This document shows positions 37,107-47,247 of a DNA stretch of 64,000 nucleotides, piece after piece (the first letter of the stretch is position 1; every line of letters starts with the position of its first letter). Below the pieces are notes generated by a model. It ran no database searches, was not told the origin of the DNA, and saw only the letters and a list, made by a program, of their open reading frames with translations. The position numbers and the translations under genes are program-made. This DNA comes from Polynucleobacter sp. MWH-UH25E (GTDB taxonomy: Bacteria > Pseudomonadota > Gammaproteobacteria > Burkholderiales > Burkholderiaceae), in assembly GCF_018687095.1 (NCBI RefSeq), contig NZ_CP061286.1:1426001-1490000 (forward strand), in the 5' to 3' direction.

Positions 37107-37472
37107 ATGAAAAAACTCTCAATTCTTTCTAAATTGTTCGTCTGTGCTGGTCTAGCGTTTGCTGGATTTGTTGCTCAGGCTGATGAAATTAAAGGCAACG
37201 CTAGTGCGGGTAATGCCAAGGTATGGCTTTGTGTGGGTTGCCACTCAATTCCTGACTATCGTGCTGACTACCCATTGGTATATAGAGTTCCAATGTTAGG
37301 CGGTCAAAATGCTGCCTATATTGCTACCGCTTTGTCTGAATACAAGAAGGGCGAGAGAAAGCATCCAACAATGCGTTCCATTGCAGCCAGCCTGTCTGAT
37401 CAGGACATGGCTGATATTGGCGAATACTATGCTGCGCAAACTGCCAGCTCACCGAATAACCCATTGAAGTAA
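37107..37472 (+). CDS. Small periplasmic cytochrome c (first of a pair)
   Basis: A signal peptide ending at AQA (residue 24) is followed by the haem-binding motif CVGCH at residues 42-46, and a late Met-containing HPTMRSIA that should provide the sixth ligand. At 121 residues it is a class I cytochrome c of the c553/c4-like type. It starts 13 bases before the second cytochrome gene. It presumably carries electrons in the periplasm between a dehydrogenase and an oxidase. The adjacent Mo-hydroxylase maturation genes hint at one donor, which is inference. Confidence 0.9.
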   Translation: MKKLSILSKLFVCAGLAFAGFVAQADEIKGNASAGNAKVWLCVGCHSIPDYRADYPLVYRVPMLGGQNAAYIATALSEYKKGERKHPTMRSIAASLSDQDMADIGEYYAAQTASSPNNPLK

Positions 37473-37485
37473 TAGAGGCGCGTTT

Positions 37486-37839
37486 ATGAAATTTGCACTA
37501 ATTACAGCAGCATTGCTATCTGGTATTGGTTTGGTAAATGTGGCAAATGCTGCAAGCGTTGAAAAAGGCCAAGCTTTGGTAGAGAAAGCAAATTGTGCTT
37601 CTTGCCACGGTGCCGGCTTGAATGCCCCTATCTTGCCTGCATACCCTAAATTGGCTGGTCAATATCCTGACTACATCTATTACGCATTGAAGGCGTATAA
37701 AGTAGGCAATGGCAATGCGCAATATGGTCGTAACAACGCGGTGATGGGCTCCCAGGTTCAGTCTTTCTCAGACGCAGATCTGCATGACATTGCTGCTTAC
37801 GTAGCATCATTGCCGGGGAACTTTGTTATCAAGAAGTAG
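37486..37839 (+). CDS. Small periplasmic cytochrome c (second of a pair)
   Basis: The 117-residue product has a signal peptide ending at ANA (about residue 22) and the haem motif CASCH at residues 37-41. A conserved late Met lies in NNAVMGSQVQSFS, and the end DADLHDIAAYVASL is typical of cytochrome c class I. It starts 13 bases after the first cytochrome with AGAGG before its ATG. The two likely arose by duplication and work together. A terminator follows. Confidence 0.9.
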   Translation: MKFALITAALLSGIGLVNVANAASVEKGQALVEKANCASCHGAGLNAPILPAYPKLAGQYPDYIYYALKAYKVGNGNAQYGRNNAVMGSQVQSFSDADLHDIAAYVASLPGNFVIKK

Positions 37840-37858
37840 TTTTCTGATAACTGTTTTA

Positions 37859-37890
37859 AAAAAGGCTTAGATCATTTTCTAAGCCTTTTT
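37859..37890. terminator. Bidirectional terminator between the cytochromes and the GntR gene
   Basis: AAAAAGGCTTAG and CTAAGCCTTTTT pair perfectly around ATCATTTT. The T-runs on both strands suit the two convergent transcripts, ending at 37839 and 37908. Confidence 0.93.
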
Positions 37891-37907
37891 TATTGGCTTC
37901 CCAGTTG

Positions 37908-38546
37908 TTATCTGAGCGCCTCTAATCCGCGCTCCATGTGTTTTCGCATTGCCACTTCAGCGCCTGCCTGATCCCGTTTAAGTAAAGCTTTGAGTATCTC
38001 TCGATGCTCAAGTAGGGAATTTTGTAACCTTCCAGTGCTGGTGAGTGAATCGCGACGATGGAGTTTGAGAACTTTTCTTAAATCTGCGATAACGCCATTC
38101 ATCCAACGATTGCCTGCGATTTCTTGGATGAGCTCATGAAACTTGCCATTGATTTCAAAAAATTGCTCTATATCTCGGTCTGCCGCTGCTTTTTCTAGGC
38201 GGTGATGCCAGTAGTCGAGTTGATTTAGTTCTTCTTCTGTGGCCTTTATAGCTGTTTGTTTGGCTGCTTCGCCTTCAAGCAGGGTGAGGATGGTAAAGAT
38301 CTGCTCAAGGTCATTTCTGGCGATTTCCGTCACATAGGCACCACGACGCATTTTTATCGTTACCAGACCTTCGGAGGCGAGAACCTTAATAGCTTCCCGC
38401 ATAGGGGTTCGGCTAATCCCAAATTGATCCGCTAGGCTTTGTTCGTCTAACCAGCTACCTGGGGCCAACTGTTTGGCAAAAATCTGTTCCCGAAGGCGAT
38501 CAGCGACGTCTTCGTATAGGGGTCTATTATTCAGTTTTGTATTCAT
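37908..38546 (-). CDS. GntR family regulator (FCD-type C-terminal domain)
   Basis: An N-terminal winged HTH ([12 protein letters not shown], then [25 protein letters not shown]) precedes an all-helical FCD ligand domain with metal-site residues ([32 protein letters not shown]). The 212 residues fit the FadR subgroup. A TTG at 38573 could add nine codons, but the ATG at 38546 is a regular start and lies inside the palindrome. It is divergent from the propionyl-CoA operon and most likely its regulator, perhaps with an acyl-CoA or organic acid effector. That is inference from position. Confidence 0.9.
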   Translation of the reverse strand: MNTKLNNRPLYEDVADRLREQIFAKQLAPGSWLDEQSLADQFGISRTPMREAIKVLASEGLVTIKMRRGAYVTEIARNDLEQIFTILTLLEGEAAKQTAIKATEEELNQLDYWHHRLEKAAADRDIEQFFEINGKFHELIQEIAGNRWMNGVIADLRKVLKLHRRDSLTSTGRLQNSLLEHREILKALLKRDQAGAEVAMRKHMERGLEALR

Positions 38547-38559
38547 AATTATGAATACA
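38538..38559. promoter_or_regulatory. Perfect 22-bp palindrome, candidate GntR operator
   Basis: The left half TGTATTCATAA (38538-38548) and right half TTATGAATACA (38549-38559) are exact complements with no spacer. It covers the GntR start codon and lies 80 bases upstream of the mutase start. This fits an autoregulated GntR repressor controlling both directions. The half-site TGTAT is of the kind FadR-type regulators use. Confidence 0.75.
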
Positions 38560-38639
38560 TGATATCTAGACAAATGTTAAATAGTCAAGCAGAATTACAA
38601 AATCTTATATGCAATGCAACAAAAACTAGGGAGTGTTTT

Positions 38640-40826
38640 GTGAGTTCAGAAAAGAAAAATCCATCAAGCAACGAATGGCCATCATTTCCGGATGTCAATT
38701 TAGATTCTTGGAATAAAGCAGCGCAAAAGTCTGCTCCTAATGGTGACGTTAATCAGCTTGGCTGGAAAACTCCCGATGGAATTCATCTAAAAGCGCTTTA
38801 TACATCTGCAGATGCTAAAAATCTTCATTACACAGATACATTGCCAGGATTTGAGCCATTTATTCGTGGACCGCAAGCAACGATGTATTCAGTGCGTCCT
38901 TGGACCATTCGTCAATACGCTGGTTTCTCAACTGCTGAAGAATCTAATGCTTTTTATCGCAAGGCATTAGAAGCTGGCGGTCAAGGTGTTTCAGTTGCAT
39001 TCGATTTGGCAACACACCGAGGTTACGATTCAGATCACCCTCGTGTAACCGGTGACGTTGGTAAGGCTGGTGTTGCTATTGACTCTGTTGAGGATATGAA
39101 AATTTTGTTTGACGGTATCCCGTTAGATAAGGTTTCTGTGTCTATGACCATGAACGGCGCGGTCTTGCCGGTATTGGCTGGATACATTGTTGCCGGTGAA
39201 GAGCAAGGGGTAAAACAAGAGCAGTTATCCGGAACAATTCAGAACGATATTCTGAAGGAGTTCATGGTACGTAATACCTATATTTACCCGCCAGAGCCTT
39301 CAATGCGCATCATCGGTGACATCATTGAGTACACCGCAAAAAATATGCCTAAGTTCAACTCGATTTCTATTTCGGGTTATCACATGCAAGAGGCGGGCGC
39401 AAATCAAGTATTGGAATTGGCCTTTACATTGGCTGATGGTAAAGAGTATGTCAAAACTGCTTTAGCCAAAGGTTTAGATGTAGACGGATTTGCAGGCCGC
39501 CTTTCATTCTTCTTTGCGATTGGCATGAACTTCTATCTTGAAGTTGCTAAGTTGCGGGCGGCACGCCTATTGTGGTGGCGCATCATGAAGTCTTTTGAGC
39601 CAAAGAATCCAAAGTCATTGATGCTGCGTACGCACTGTCAGACATCTGGCTGGTCTTTAACTGAGCAGGATCCCTATAACAACGTTGTAAGAACGACTGT
39701 TGAGGCAATGGCTGCGGTATTTGGTGGTACACAGTCTTTGCACACCAATTCTCTGGATGAAGCAATAGCCTTACCTTCCGAATTCTCAAGTCGTATTGCT
39801 CGAAACACCCAGCTAATATTGCAAGAAGAAACGCATATTACTAGTGTGATTGACCCATGGGCAGGTTCTTACATGATGGAGAACTTGACTCAAGAGATGG
39901 CTGACAAAGCCTGGGAGATCATTCAGGAAGTAGATGCCATGGGTGGCATGACCAAAGCGGTTGAAAGCGGTTGGGCTAAGCTCAAGATTGAAGCCGCTGC
40001 CGCTGAAAAACAAGCGAAGATTGATTCAGGCTCAGATGTAATTGTGGGCGTAAATAAATACAAGCTGGCTAAAGAAGATCTTGTTGATGTATTGATGATT
40101 GACAACGATAAGGTTCGCGATGGACAGGTTGCTCGTCTCAAAGATATTAAGGCGAAGCGTGATAGCAAAAAAGTAGAGGCTGCATTAGAGGCTTTAACTA
40201 AGGCTGCTGAAGAGGGCTCAGGTAATTTACTTGAGTTATCTGTCAATGCAATACGTTTGCGTGCAACAGTTGGTGAAGTATCTGATGCATTGGAGAAAGT
40301 TTACGGGCGCCATCGCGCCGATACTCAAAAGGTGACCGGAGTGTATGCAGCTGCCTATGACTCAGCCGAGGGCTGGGCAAAATTACAAACAGAAATCGCT
40401 GATTTTGCGAAAGAGTTTGGACGTCGTCCACGTGTCATGATTGCTAAGCTTGGCCAAGATGGCCATGATCGCGGTGCAAAAGTGGTTGCAACTGCTTATG
40501 CTGATCTTGGTTTTGATGTGGATATCGGACCTTTGTTCCAGACCCCTGAAGAGTGCGCACGTCAGGCAATTGAGAATGACGTTCACGCATTAGGTGTTTC
40601 AACCTTGGCAGCTGGCCATAAGACTCTCGTACCAGCAATCATTGCTGAACTGAAGAAACAAGGCGCTGATGACATCATCGTCTTCGTTGGTGGCGTTATT
40701 CCGAGGCAGGATTATGAGTTCTTGTATGAGGCGGGCGTTAAGGGCATTTATGGCCCAGGCACACCAATTCCAGCCTCAGCAAAAGATGTGCTTGAGCAAA
40801 TTCGTAAATCTGTAAAACCTGCTTAA
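38640..40826 (+). CDS. scpA: Methylmalonyl-CoA mutase
   Basis: The enzyme rearranges (R)-methylmalonyl-CoA to succinyl-CoA with adenosylcobalamin. A long TIM-barrel domain carries [23 protein letters not shown] and [21 protein letters not shown]. The C-terminal cobalamin domain carries the DxHxxG motif (GQDGHDRG) near residue 600 with the SxL and GG partners ([15 protein letters not shown]). Catalytic and B12 domains are on one chain, 728 residues. A longer frame from 38559 starts in the palindrome; the GTG at 38640 has AGGGAG six bases upstream, so I take it. The next four genes complete the propionyl-CoA pathway. Confidence 0.95.
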   Translation: MSSEKKNPSSNEWPSFPDVNLDSWNKAAQKSAPNGDVNQLGWKTPDGIHLKALYTSADAKNLHYTDTLPGFEPFIRGPQATMYSVRPWTIRQYAGFSTAEESNAFYRKALEAGGQGVSVAFDLATHRGYDSDHPRVTGDVGKAGVAIDSVEDMKILFDGIPLDKVSVSMTMNGAVLPVLAGYIVAGEEQGVKQEQLSGTIQNDILKEFMVRNTYIYPPEPSMRIIGDIIEYTAKNMPKFNSISISGYHMQEAGANQVLELAFTLADGKEYVKTALAKGLDVDGFAGRLSFFFAIGMNFYLEVAKLRAARLLWWRIMKSFEPKNPKSLMLRTHCQTSGWSLTEQDPYNNVVRTTVEAMAAVFGGTQSLHTNSLDEAIALPSEFSSRIARNTQLILQEETHITSVIDPWAGSYMMENLTQEMADKAWEIIQEVDAMGGMTKAVESGWAKLKIEAAAAEKQAKIDSGSDVIVGVNKYKLAKEDLVDVLMIDNDKVRDGQVARLKDIKAKRDSKKVEAALEALTKAAEEGSGNLLELSVNAIRLRATVGEVSDALEKVYGRHRADTQKVTGVYAAAYDSAEGWAKLQTEIADFAKEFGRRPRVMIAKLGQDGHDRGAKVVATAYADLGFDVDIGPLFQTPEECARQAIENDVHALGVSTLAAGHKTLVPAIIAELKKQGADDIIVFVGGVIPRQDYEFLYEAGVKGIYGPGTPIPASAKDVLEQIRKSVKPA

Positions 40827-40850
40827 TACGATCAAGACAAGATAGATAAG

Positions 40851-41876
40851 ATGCTCGAGGTAGTTGATCAGGCTTTGGTGAATGACCTCACCAGTGCTCC
40901 GTCGCTAAAGCAGCGCAGGGCGTTGGCGAAAGTCATTACATTACTTGAGTCGACTCGCCTTGATCATCGCAAGCGCGCCGATGAAGTTCTGAATGCCCTG
41001 CTGCCAAAAACAGGGAAATCATTTCGTTTAGGTATCTCTGGCGTTCCAGGTGTTGGCAAATCCACCCTAATTGAATCCCTTGGCTTGTATTTGATTGAGA
41101 AAGGTCATCGGGTTGCGGTTCTCGCAATTGATCCTTCATCAAGCCTATCTGGCGGGTCTATTTTGGGTGACAAAACCCGAATGGAGCGACTTTCTATTTT
41201 AGAAAATGCGTTTATTCGCCCAAGTCCATCATCTCTTACCTTGGGTGGTGTGGCCGAAAAGACCCGCGAAGCAATGTTGGTTGCTGAGGCGGCTGGATTT
41301 GATGTTGTCATCGTTGAAACTGTTGGCGTTGGTCAAAGCGAAATTGCAGTTGCAGGCATGACTGACATGTTCTTGCTGCTTCAGTTGCCGAATGCGGGCG
41401 ATGATTTGCAGGCTATCAAGAAGGGCGTGATGGAAATAGCTGACTTGATTGTCATTAATAAGGTAGATATCGATCCTGATGCGGCAATGCGTGCGCAACT
41501 CTTTATTACTAGTTCATTGAGATTGTTGGGCTTTCAAGGCAATCCAGATCACGCCTCACATGATGTCAATTATTGGCATCCCACGGTAATGACTTTGAGT
41601 GCTCTTGAAGGTCGAGGCGTCCCAGAGTTATGGGAAAAGATTTCTCATTTTGAGAAGCTGCAGAAGGCAAACGGTAAGTTTGACTCACGTCGTAAGCAAC
41701 AAGCTGGGGCATGGATGTGGGATCGTATTGATGCTGGTTTAAAGAATGCATTTCGTAGTAATGAGGCGGTGCAAGCGCTTCTACCAAATTTGGTTACAGA
41801 AGTTAATCAAGGAACCATGGCGCCTTCAGTTGCAGCAAGACGCTTATTGGAGTCAATGGGTCATGAATTTTTCTAA
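40851..41876 (+). CDS. meaB: Methylmalonyl-CoA mutase-associated GTPase MeaB (ArgK)
   Basis: MeaB guards the mutase, gating B12 loading and protecting it from inactivation. It shows Walker A GVPGVGKST in GISGVPGVGKSTLIE, then AIDPSSSLSGGSILGDKTRM, VETVGVGQSE and the NKVD motif VINKVD. The 341 residues are standard. It starts 25 bases after the mutase stop and precedes pccB, as in many bacteria. Confidence 0.95.
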   Translation: MLEVVDQALVNDLTSAPSLKQRRALAKVITLLESTRLDHRKRADEVLNALLPKTGKSFRLGISGVPGVGKSTLIESLGLYLIEKGHRVAVLAIDPSSSLSGGSILGDKTRMERLSILENAFIRPSPSSLTLGGVAEKTREAMLVAEAAGFDVVIVETVGVGQSEIAVAGMTDMFLLLQLPNAGDDLQAIKKGVMEIADLIVINKVDIDPDAAMRAQLFITSSLRLLGFQGNPDHASHDVNYWHPTVMTLSALEGRGVPELWEKISHFEKLQKANGKFDSRRKQQAGAWMWDRIDAGLKNAFRSNEAVQALLPNLVTEVNQGTMAPSVAARRLLESMGHEFF

Positions 41877-41886
41877 GGAGTAGGCA

Positions 41887-43419
41887 ATGAAGGAAATCAT
41901 TCAACAACTAGAGGCGAAGCGCGAGCTAGCACGCTTAGGCGGTGGGCAAAAGCGTATTCAGGCTCAGCACTCAAAGGGGAAATTAACAGCCCGTGAGCGT
42001 ATTGAGCTATTGCTTGATGCAGGCACATTCGAAGAATGGGACATGTTTGTTGAGCACCGTTGTCACGATTTTGGAATGGGTGATCAAACTGTTCCAGGAG
42101 ATGGTGTAGTCACTGGTTACGGAATGATTAACGGCCGTCTTGTATTTGTGTTCTCGCAGGATTTCACTGTGCTAGGAGGCTCCCTATCGGAAGCGCATGC
42201 TGAGAAGATTTGCAAGATCATGGATCAGGCGATGAAAGTAGGCGCACCAGTGATTGGTCTGAATGACTCTGGCGGGGCCAGAATCCAGGAGGGTGTTGCT
42301 TCTTTGGGTGGCTATGCTGAAATTTTCCAGCGTAACGTTACAGCCTCTGGCGTGATTCCTCAAATTTCCTTGATCATGGGGCCTTCTGCTGGTGGAGCTG
42401 TATATTCACCGGCGCTTACTGACTTCATCTTCATGGTGAAAGATAGTTCATATATGTTCGTAACTGGCCCAGAAGTGGTCAAAACAGTTACGCACGAAGA
42501 TGTTACTGCTGAAGAGTTGGGTGGCGCTGTAACGCATTCAACGGTATCTGGCGTTTGTGATTTGGCGTTTGATAACGATGTTGATGCCATCATGATGTTG
42601 CGTCGTTTCTTCAACTATCTACCTTTATCAAATCGCGAAAAGCCACCACTCATTAAGGGTGCGAACCGTACAGAAGAGCCCGATTTTTCCTTGGATACTT
42701 TGGTGCCATCTAATCCAAATCAACCCTATGATATGAAAGAGTTGATTGAGAAGATTGTTGACGACGGTGAATTCTTTGAGTTGCAACCAGATTACGCAAA
42801 GAATATTGTCATTGGTTTTGCACGTATGGAAGGTCGCTCAATTGGTATCGTGGCAAATCAACCGCTGGTATTGGCAGGTTGTTTGGATATTAAAGCCTCT
42901 ATTAAAGCAGCGCGTTTTGTGCGCTTCTGTGATGCCTTCAATATCCCCGTGGTGACATTGGTAGACGTTCCTGGATTTATGCCCGGAACAGCTCAAGAAT
43001 ATGGCGGCATTATTAAGCATGGTGCGAAATTGCTCTATGCATATGCAGATTGCACAGTGCCAAAAGTCACGCTCATTACCCGCAAAGCCTATGGTGGCGC
43101 ATATGACGTGATGGCCTCTAAGCATTTACGTGGTGACGTGAACTTTGCATGGCCTTCTGCTGAGATTGCAGTGATGGGCCCTAAGGGCGCAGTAGAAATC
43201 ATTTTCCGCGAAGAAAAATCTGATCCAGAAAAGATTGCTGCTCGTGAAGCGGAATACAAGTCTAAGTTTGCAAACCCCTTTGTGGCAGGCCGTCGTGGAT
43301 ATATTGATGATGTCATCCTTCCACATGAAACCCGCAAACGTATCGCTCGCTCTTTAGCAATGCTTAAAGACAAAGATTTGAAGAATCCTGCGCGTAAACA
43401 CGGCAACATTCCTCTGTAA
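41887..43419 (+). CDS. pccB: Propionyl-CoA carboxylase beta subunit
   Basis: This carboxyltransferase subunit moves CO2 from biotin to propionyl-CoA to give methylmalonyl-CoA. The 510-residue chain has both crotonase-like halves, with [19 protein letters not shown] and [14 protein letters not shown] in the first and the [11 protein letters not shown] and [11 protein letters not shown] segments in the second. The context with the mutase and epimerase identifies propionyl-CoA rather than another acyl-CoA as substrate. It lies ten bases after meaB with AAGGAG before the start. Confidence 0.94.
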   Translation: MKEIIQQLEAKRELARLGGGQKRIQAQHSKGKLTARERIELLLDAGTFEEWDMFVEHRCHDFGMGDQTVPGDGVVTGYGMINGRLVFVFSQDFTVLGGSLSEAHAEKICKIMDQAMKVGAPVIGLNDSGGARIQEGVASLGGYAEIFQRNVTASGVIPQISLIMGPSAGGAVYSPALTDFIFMVKDSSYMFVTGPEVVKTVTHEDVTAEELGGAVTHSTVSGVCDLAFDNDVDAIMMLRRFFNYLPLSNREKPPLIKGANRTEEPDFSLDTLVPSNPNQPYDMKELIEKIVDDGEFFELQPDYAKNIVIGFARMEGRSIGIVANQPLVLAGCLDIKASIKAARFVRFCDAFNIPVVTLVDVPGFMPGTAQEYGGIIKHGAKLLYAYADCTVPKVTLITRKAYGGAYDVMASKHLRGDVNFAWPSAEIAVMGPKGAVEIIFREEKSDPEKIAAREAEYKSKFANPFVAGRRGYIDDVILPHETRKRIARSLAMLKDKDLKNPARKHGNIPL

Positions 43420-43433
43420 AGGCGCTGATAAAA

Positions 43434-45470
43434 ATGACTACGAAAATGTTTAAGAAAATTTTGATTGCTAACCGCGGCGAGATCGCTTGCCGTGTGATGA
43501 AAACTGCCAAGAAGATGGGCATTAAAACCGTCGCCGTATATTCAGAGGCGGATAAAGAGGCTCGACATGTACAGTTGGCTGATGAGGCCGTTTGCATCGG
43601 ACCAGCTCCATCGAGAGAATCTTATCTTGTAATGGATCGGATCATTCAGGCCTGCAAAGATACTGGCGCAGAAGCAGTTCACCCAGGCTATGGATTCCTT
43701 TCCGAGAATGAGCAGTTCGCTAAGCGCTGTGAAGAGGAAGGTATTGTCTTCATCGGCCCTAAACACCAGTCTATTGCAGCTATGGGCGACAAGATCGCTT
43801 CTAAGAAACTAGCTCAAGAAGCTAAGGTCAATACGATTCCCGGTTATAACGATGCAATTGATACCAACGAAGAGGCTGTCAAGATTGCCCAAGGAATTGG
43901 CTATCCAGTCATGATTAAAGCTTCAGCAGGTGGCGGCGGTAAAGGCTTGCGTGTAGCGTTTAATGACAAAGAGGCTGCCGAAGGATTTGCAGCATGTAAA
44001 ACCGAAGCAATGAATAGCTTCGGAGATGATCGCATCTTTATTGAGAAATTTGTTGAAGGCCCAAGACATATTGAGATTCAGATCTTGGGTGATTCCCATG
44101 GTAATGTGGTCTACCTCAATGAGCGTGATTGCTCTATTCAGCGTCGTCACCAAAAGGTAATCGAAGAGGCTCCATCTCCATTTATTGATCCAGCCACCCG
44201 TAAAGCTATGGGCGAGCAAGCAGTTGCTCTAGCTAAAGCGGTTAACTACCAGTCAGCTGGAACGGTGGAGTTTGTGGTCGGCAAAGATAAATCTTTCTAC
44301 TTCCTGGAAATGAATACTCGCTTACAGGTAGAGCATCCTGTTACCGAAAGCATCACTGGCCTTGACCTTGTGGAGCAGATGATTCGGGTTGCGGCTGGTG
44401 AAAAGTTGTCATTCAAACAAGAGGATGTAAAGCTGGATGGCTGGTCAATAGAGTGCCGTATTAATGCGGATGATCCATTCCGTAACTTCTTGCCTTCTAC
44501 AGGTCGTCTTGTGAAGTATCGCCCACCGGAGTCGGTAAATGGTGTTCGTGTGGATACCGGCGTCTACGAGGGTGGTGAGATTCCGATGTATTACGACTCC
44601 ATGATCGCTAAATTGATTGTGCATGGCAAGGATCGTACAGAGGCCATTGAGAAGATGCGTTCCGCTTTGAATGACTTTGTGATTCGCGGCATTCATTCGA
44701 ATATTCCATTCCAAGCAGCGTTGTTGCAGCACCCACGATTTGTGAATGGTGATTTCACAACGGGCTTTATTGCCGAGGAATACCCAGAAGGCTTTAAGAA
44801 GGATTCAGTACAACCTGCTGACCCTAAACGTTTAGCCGCTTTGGCAGCCTTTATGCGCTATCGCTATCTTGAGCATATCAAGATGATTGATGGTCAGTTA
44901 GCTGGACATGAAATGGTTATTGCTAAGAAATTTGTTGTGGTGACTGGCAAAAAAACTGGCTCTATGAATGATCCGTACGAGGTTCCAATTCGGGTTGAGC
45001 TTAAAGATGGCGTTTATTCGGTCTACATTGAAGAAAATGATGGTGTTAGCCGGTATGACATCGTCAGCGATTGGCGCCCAGGACAAATTTGCCTCAATGC
45101 AACTATTAATGGCACGCAAAAAATCACTGCTCAAGTTGAGCGTAAGGGCGTTAAGTTCTATCTCATCCTAGACGGTGCGCACTATGAGTGTATGGTTCTC
45201 AGTCCATTGGGTGCTGAACTACAACGCCGTATGCCAGTGAAGCTTCCACCTGATACGTCTAAGCTTGTTATGTCGCCGATGCCCGGTTTGCTAACCAAAG
45301 TTGCAGTTAAGGTTGGTGAAGCGGTAACGGCGGGCCAGAAGCTAGCATCCATTGAAGCAATGAAGATGGAAAACACGATTTCAGCTATGCAAGATGGCGT
45401 TGTTGCGGAGATCTGCGCCAAAGAGGGTGAAAGCTTGGCAGTTGATCAATTAATTATTCGCTTTGGATAA
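43434..45470 (+). CDS. pccA: Propionyl-CoA carboxylase alpha subunit (biotin carboxylase and carrier)
   Basis: The 678-residue chain carries the biotin carboxylase with the ATP-grasp domain (KASAGGGGKGLR), the catalytic EMNTRLQVEHPVTE and a linker BT domain. It ends in a biotin carrier domain with EAMKMEN, with biotinyl Lys644. The N-terminus (FKKILIANRGEIACRVMKTA) is standard. It pairs with pccB 14 bases upstream. The biotin is attached by a ligase encoded elsewhere. Confidence 0.95.
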   Translation: MTTKMFKKILIANRGEIACRVMKTAKKMGIKTVAVYSEADKEARHVQLADEAVCIGPAPSRESYLVMDRIIQACKDTGAEAVHPGYGFLSENEQFAKRCEEEGIVFIGPKHQSIAAMGDKIASKKLAQEAKVNTIPGYNDAIDTNEEAVKIAQGIGYPVMIKASAGGGGKGLRVAFNDKEAAEGFAACKTEAMNSFGDDRIFIEKFVEGPRHIEIQILGDSHGNVVYLNERDCSIQRRHQKVIEEAPSPFIDPATRKAMGEQAVALAKAVNYQSAGTVEFVVGKDKSFYFLEMNTRLQVEHPVTESITGLDLVEQMIRVAAGEKLSFKQEDVKLDGWSIECRINADDPFRNFLPSTGRLVKYRPPESVNGVRVDTGVYEGGEIPMYYDSMIAKLIVHGKDRTEAIEKMRSALNDFVIRGIHSNIPFQAALLQHPRFVNGDFTTGFIAEEYPEGFKKDSVQPADPKRLAALAAFMRYRYLEHIKMIDGQLAGHEMVIAKKFVVVTGKKTGSMNDPYEVPIRVELKDGVYSVYIEENDGVSRYDIVSDWRPGQICLNATINGTQKITAQVERKGVKFYLILDGAHYECMVLSPLGAELQRRMPVKLPPDTSKLVMSPMPGLLTKVAVKVGEAVTAGQKLASIEAMKMENTISAMQDGVVAEICAKEGESLAVDQLIIRFG

Positions 45471-45486
45471 GAGGAGCTCCGTTTAA

Positions 45487-45954
45487 ATGACACTTAAGCC
45501 CTTTAAGATTCTCGGAATTCAGCAGATCGCAATTGGTGGCGAGGATAAAGATCGCCTCAAGAAGCTATGGGTTGATTTATTCGGCTTTGAATATAAGAGC
45601 ACTTTTGTATCTGAGCGTGAAAACGTAGATGAAGATATTTGTGCAATTGGCTCTGGAGCATATGAGATCGAAGTTGATCTGATGCAGCCCCTTGATATCA
45701 ATAAAAAGCCTGCGGTCCATCAAACACCGCTAAATCACATTGGTTTGTGGGTTGATGATTTACCAAAGGCGGTTGAGTGGTTATCGGCAAATGGTTTGCG
45801 TTTTGCGCCTGGCGGCATTCGCAAGGGTGCCGGAGGTCATGACATCACCTTCGTTCATCCCAAAGGTAATGACGAGTTCCCGATTGGCGGTGAAGGGGTC
45901 TTAATCGAGCTGGTTCAAGCTCCTCCTGAAGTGATTGCTGAATTAAGTTCATAA
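45487..45954 (+). CDS. mce: Methylmalonyl-CoA epimerase-like VOC protein
   Basis: The 155-residue VOC-fold protein has the metal ligands in HIGLWVDD and the end block [12 protein letters not shown], typical of methylmalonyl-CoA epimerase and related glyoxalase/bleomycin-type enzymes. The epimerase converts (S)- to (R)-methylmalonyl-CoA, the step missing between PccAB and the mutase. Position as the last gene of this operon supports that role. The N-terminus ([21 protein letters not shown]) is slightly atypical, so other VOC roles are not excluded. Confidence 0.8.
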   Translation: MTLKPFKILGIQQIAIGGEDKDRLKKLWVDLFGFEYKSTFVSERENVDEDICAIGSGAYEIEVDLMQPLDINKKPAVHQTPLNHIGLWVDDLPKAVEWLSANGLRFAPGGIRKGAGGHDITFVHPKGNDEFPIGGEGVLIELVQAPPEVIAELSS

Positions 45955-45988
45955 TTTGGTTTTTTAGCCAACGCAATAAGAGTTCAAC

Positions 45989-46717
45989 TTGAAACGCATA
46001 TTGGCCATCGACACCTCATCAGCTTGGTGTTCGGTGGCTTTATCTTTAGGTGAGGTAGAGCCTGCATTTAGACACCAGTCGGTTGCTGCTGGTGCTAGCC
46101 AGCTGCTTTTGCCATGGATTGATGAATTGCTACGAGATTCAAAGCTTGTTATGACGGATTTGGACGCCATAGCCATTGGAATTGGTCCAGGAGCATTTAC
46201 AGGCGTTCGATTAGGGGTTGCTGCAGCACAAGGATTAGCGCTTGCTGCAAATTTACCAGTGATTCCCGTTGCTAGCTTGGATGCAATTGCTATGCAGCTG
46301 CTATCTAGTGCAGACTTCCAAAAAGTACGGCCAAGTCAATTTGTGGTGGCAGTTGATGCACGCATGGACGAAATTTATTGGGCTAGGTATCAATACGCGT
46401 CAACGGATAACATGCCCCAGAGGCTTGGCGATATCCATTTGAGCGGCCCTGATGAAATAGACTTGGATGGTACGCAGTATTTGGCTGGAAATGCTATTCA
46501 TGCTTACGGCAATCGCCTGTATAGCCACCATCAACTGCCTGTCGATCATGTAGAAGCAAATATTGGTGTTTCTGCACTTGGTATTTTGAGCTGTGCAATA
46601 CCCGCATTACTAAACGGCAGGCAAATATCTGTTCAGGAGCTACAGCCGCTTTATGTGCGCAATAAGGTGGCTTTAACTACCGAAGAGCGCGAACAGGCCT
46701 TTAAAAAGAACGCCTAG
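45989..46717 (+). CDS. tsaB: tRNA threonylcarbamoyladenosine biosynthesis protein TsaB
   Basis: TsaB is the partner of TsaD in forming t6A37 in tRNA. It has the ASKHA N-terminus RILAIDTSSAWCSVAL and GIGPGAFTGVRLGVAAAQGLALA, and lacks the metal-binding His of TsaD. The frame opens with TTG at 45989, in phase with the conserved IDTS; no ATG precedes it, so a TTG start is likely. It begins the tsaB-rimI-(UDG-like) run. Confidence 0.93.
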   Translation: MKRILAIDTSSAWCSVALSLGEVEPAFRHQSVAAGASQLLLPWIDELLRDSKLVMTDLDAIAIGIGPGAFTGVRLGVAAAQGLALAANLPVIPVASLDAIAMQLLSSADFQKVRPSQFVVAVDARMDEIYWARYQYASTDNMPQRLGDIHLSGPDEIDLDGTQYLAGNAIHAYGNRLYSHHQLPVDHVEANIGVSALGILSCAIPALLNGRQISVQELQPLYVRNKVALTTEEREQAFKKNA

Positions 46718-46719
46718 CA

Positions 46720-47247
46720 ATGACAAGCCCAAAGGAAGTTGCCGAACTTTCATTTATGCCCATGCAACAGGCAGATCTTGATGCTGTATTAGCAATAGAG
46801 TCTGTTTCTCATATTCATCCATGGACCCGAGGAAACTTTTCTGACTCTCTAGCGGCAGCACATTGGGCATATTGCATCAGACCAAATCTTTCAGACGGAG
46901 ATGCAACTCCAGGAACATTTTTAGATTCTCAGGCCTTATGGGCATATTGCATTCTGTACCCTGCGGTGGATGAGCTCCATCTATTAAACATCACAGTCTC
47001 ACCAAAATTAAGAAAACTAGGATTAGGTGCACGCATGATGGAGGCAATCGAGGGGGTTGCTGCTCAACAAAAAATGCCCCGAATCATCTTAGAAGTTCGC
47101 CCCACAAATGAGCCTGCTTTTGCCCTTTATAAAAAATTAGGATACGAGCAGATAGGCATACGCAAAGGCTACTATCCAGCCAACCCTGAGACGGGCATTC
47201 GGGAGGATGCAATTGTCATGGCCAAATCCATTAAGCTACAGCTATGA
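46720..47247 (+). CDS. rimI: Ribosomal protein S18-alanine N-acetyltransferase
   Basis: RimI acetylates the N-terminal Ala of ribosomal protein S18. It is a GNAT with MQQADLDAVLAIE, HPWTRGNFSDSL, the acetyl-CoA motif RKLGLGARMM and the EVRPTNEPAFALYKKLGYEQIGIRKGYY block. The 175 residues are slightly longer than usual, owing to an insert around residues 50-65 (RPNLSDGDATPGTF). It starts two bases after tsaB, and its stop overlaps the next start (ATGA). Confidence 0.93.
   Translation: MTSPKEVAELSFMPMQQADLDAVLAIESVSHIHPWTRGNFSDSLAAAHWAYCIRPNLSDGDATPGTFLDSQALWAYCILYPAVDELHLLNITVSPKLRKLGLGARMMEAIEGVAAQQKMPRIILEVRPTNEPAFALYKKLGYEQIGIRKGYYPANPETGIREDAIVMAKSIKLQL

Noticed and set aside
38559..38639. 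ATG at 38559 as start of methylmalonyl-CoA mutase
   Set aside because: It sits at the edge of the palindrome and adds 27 residues without similarity; the GTG at 38640 has AGGGAG six bases upstream.
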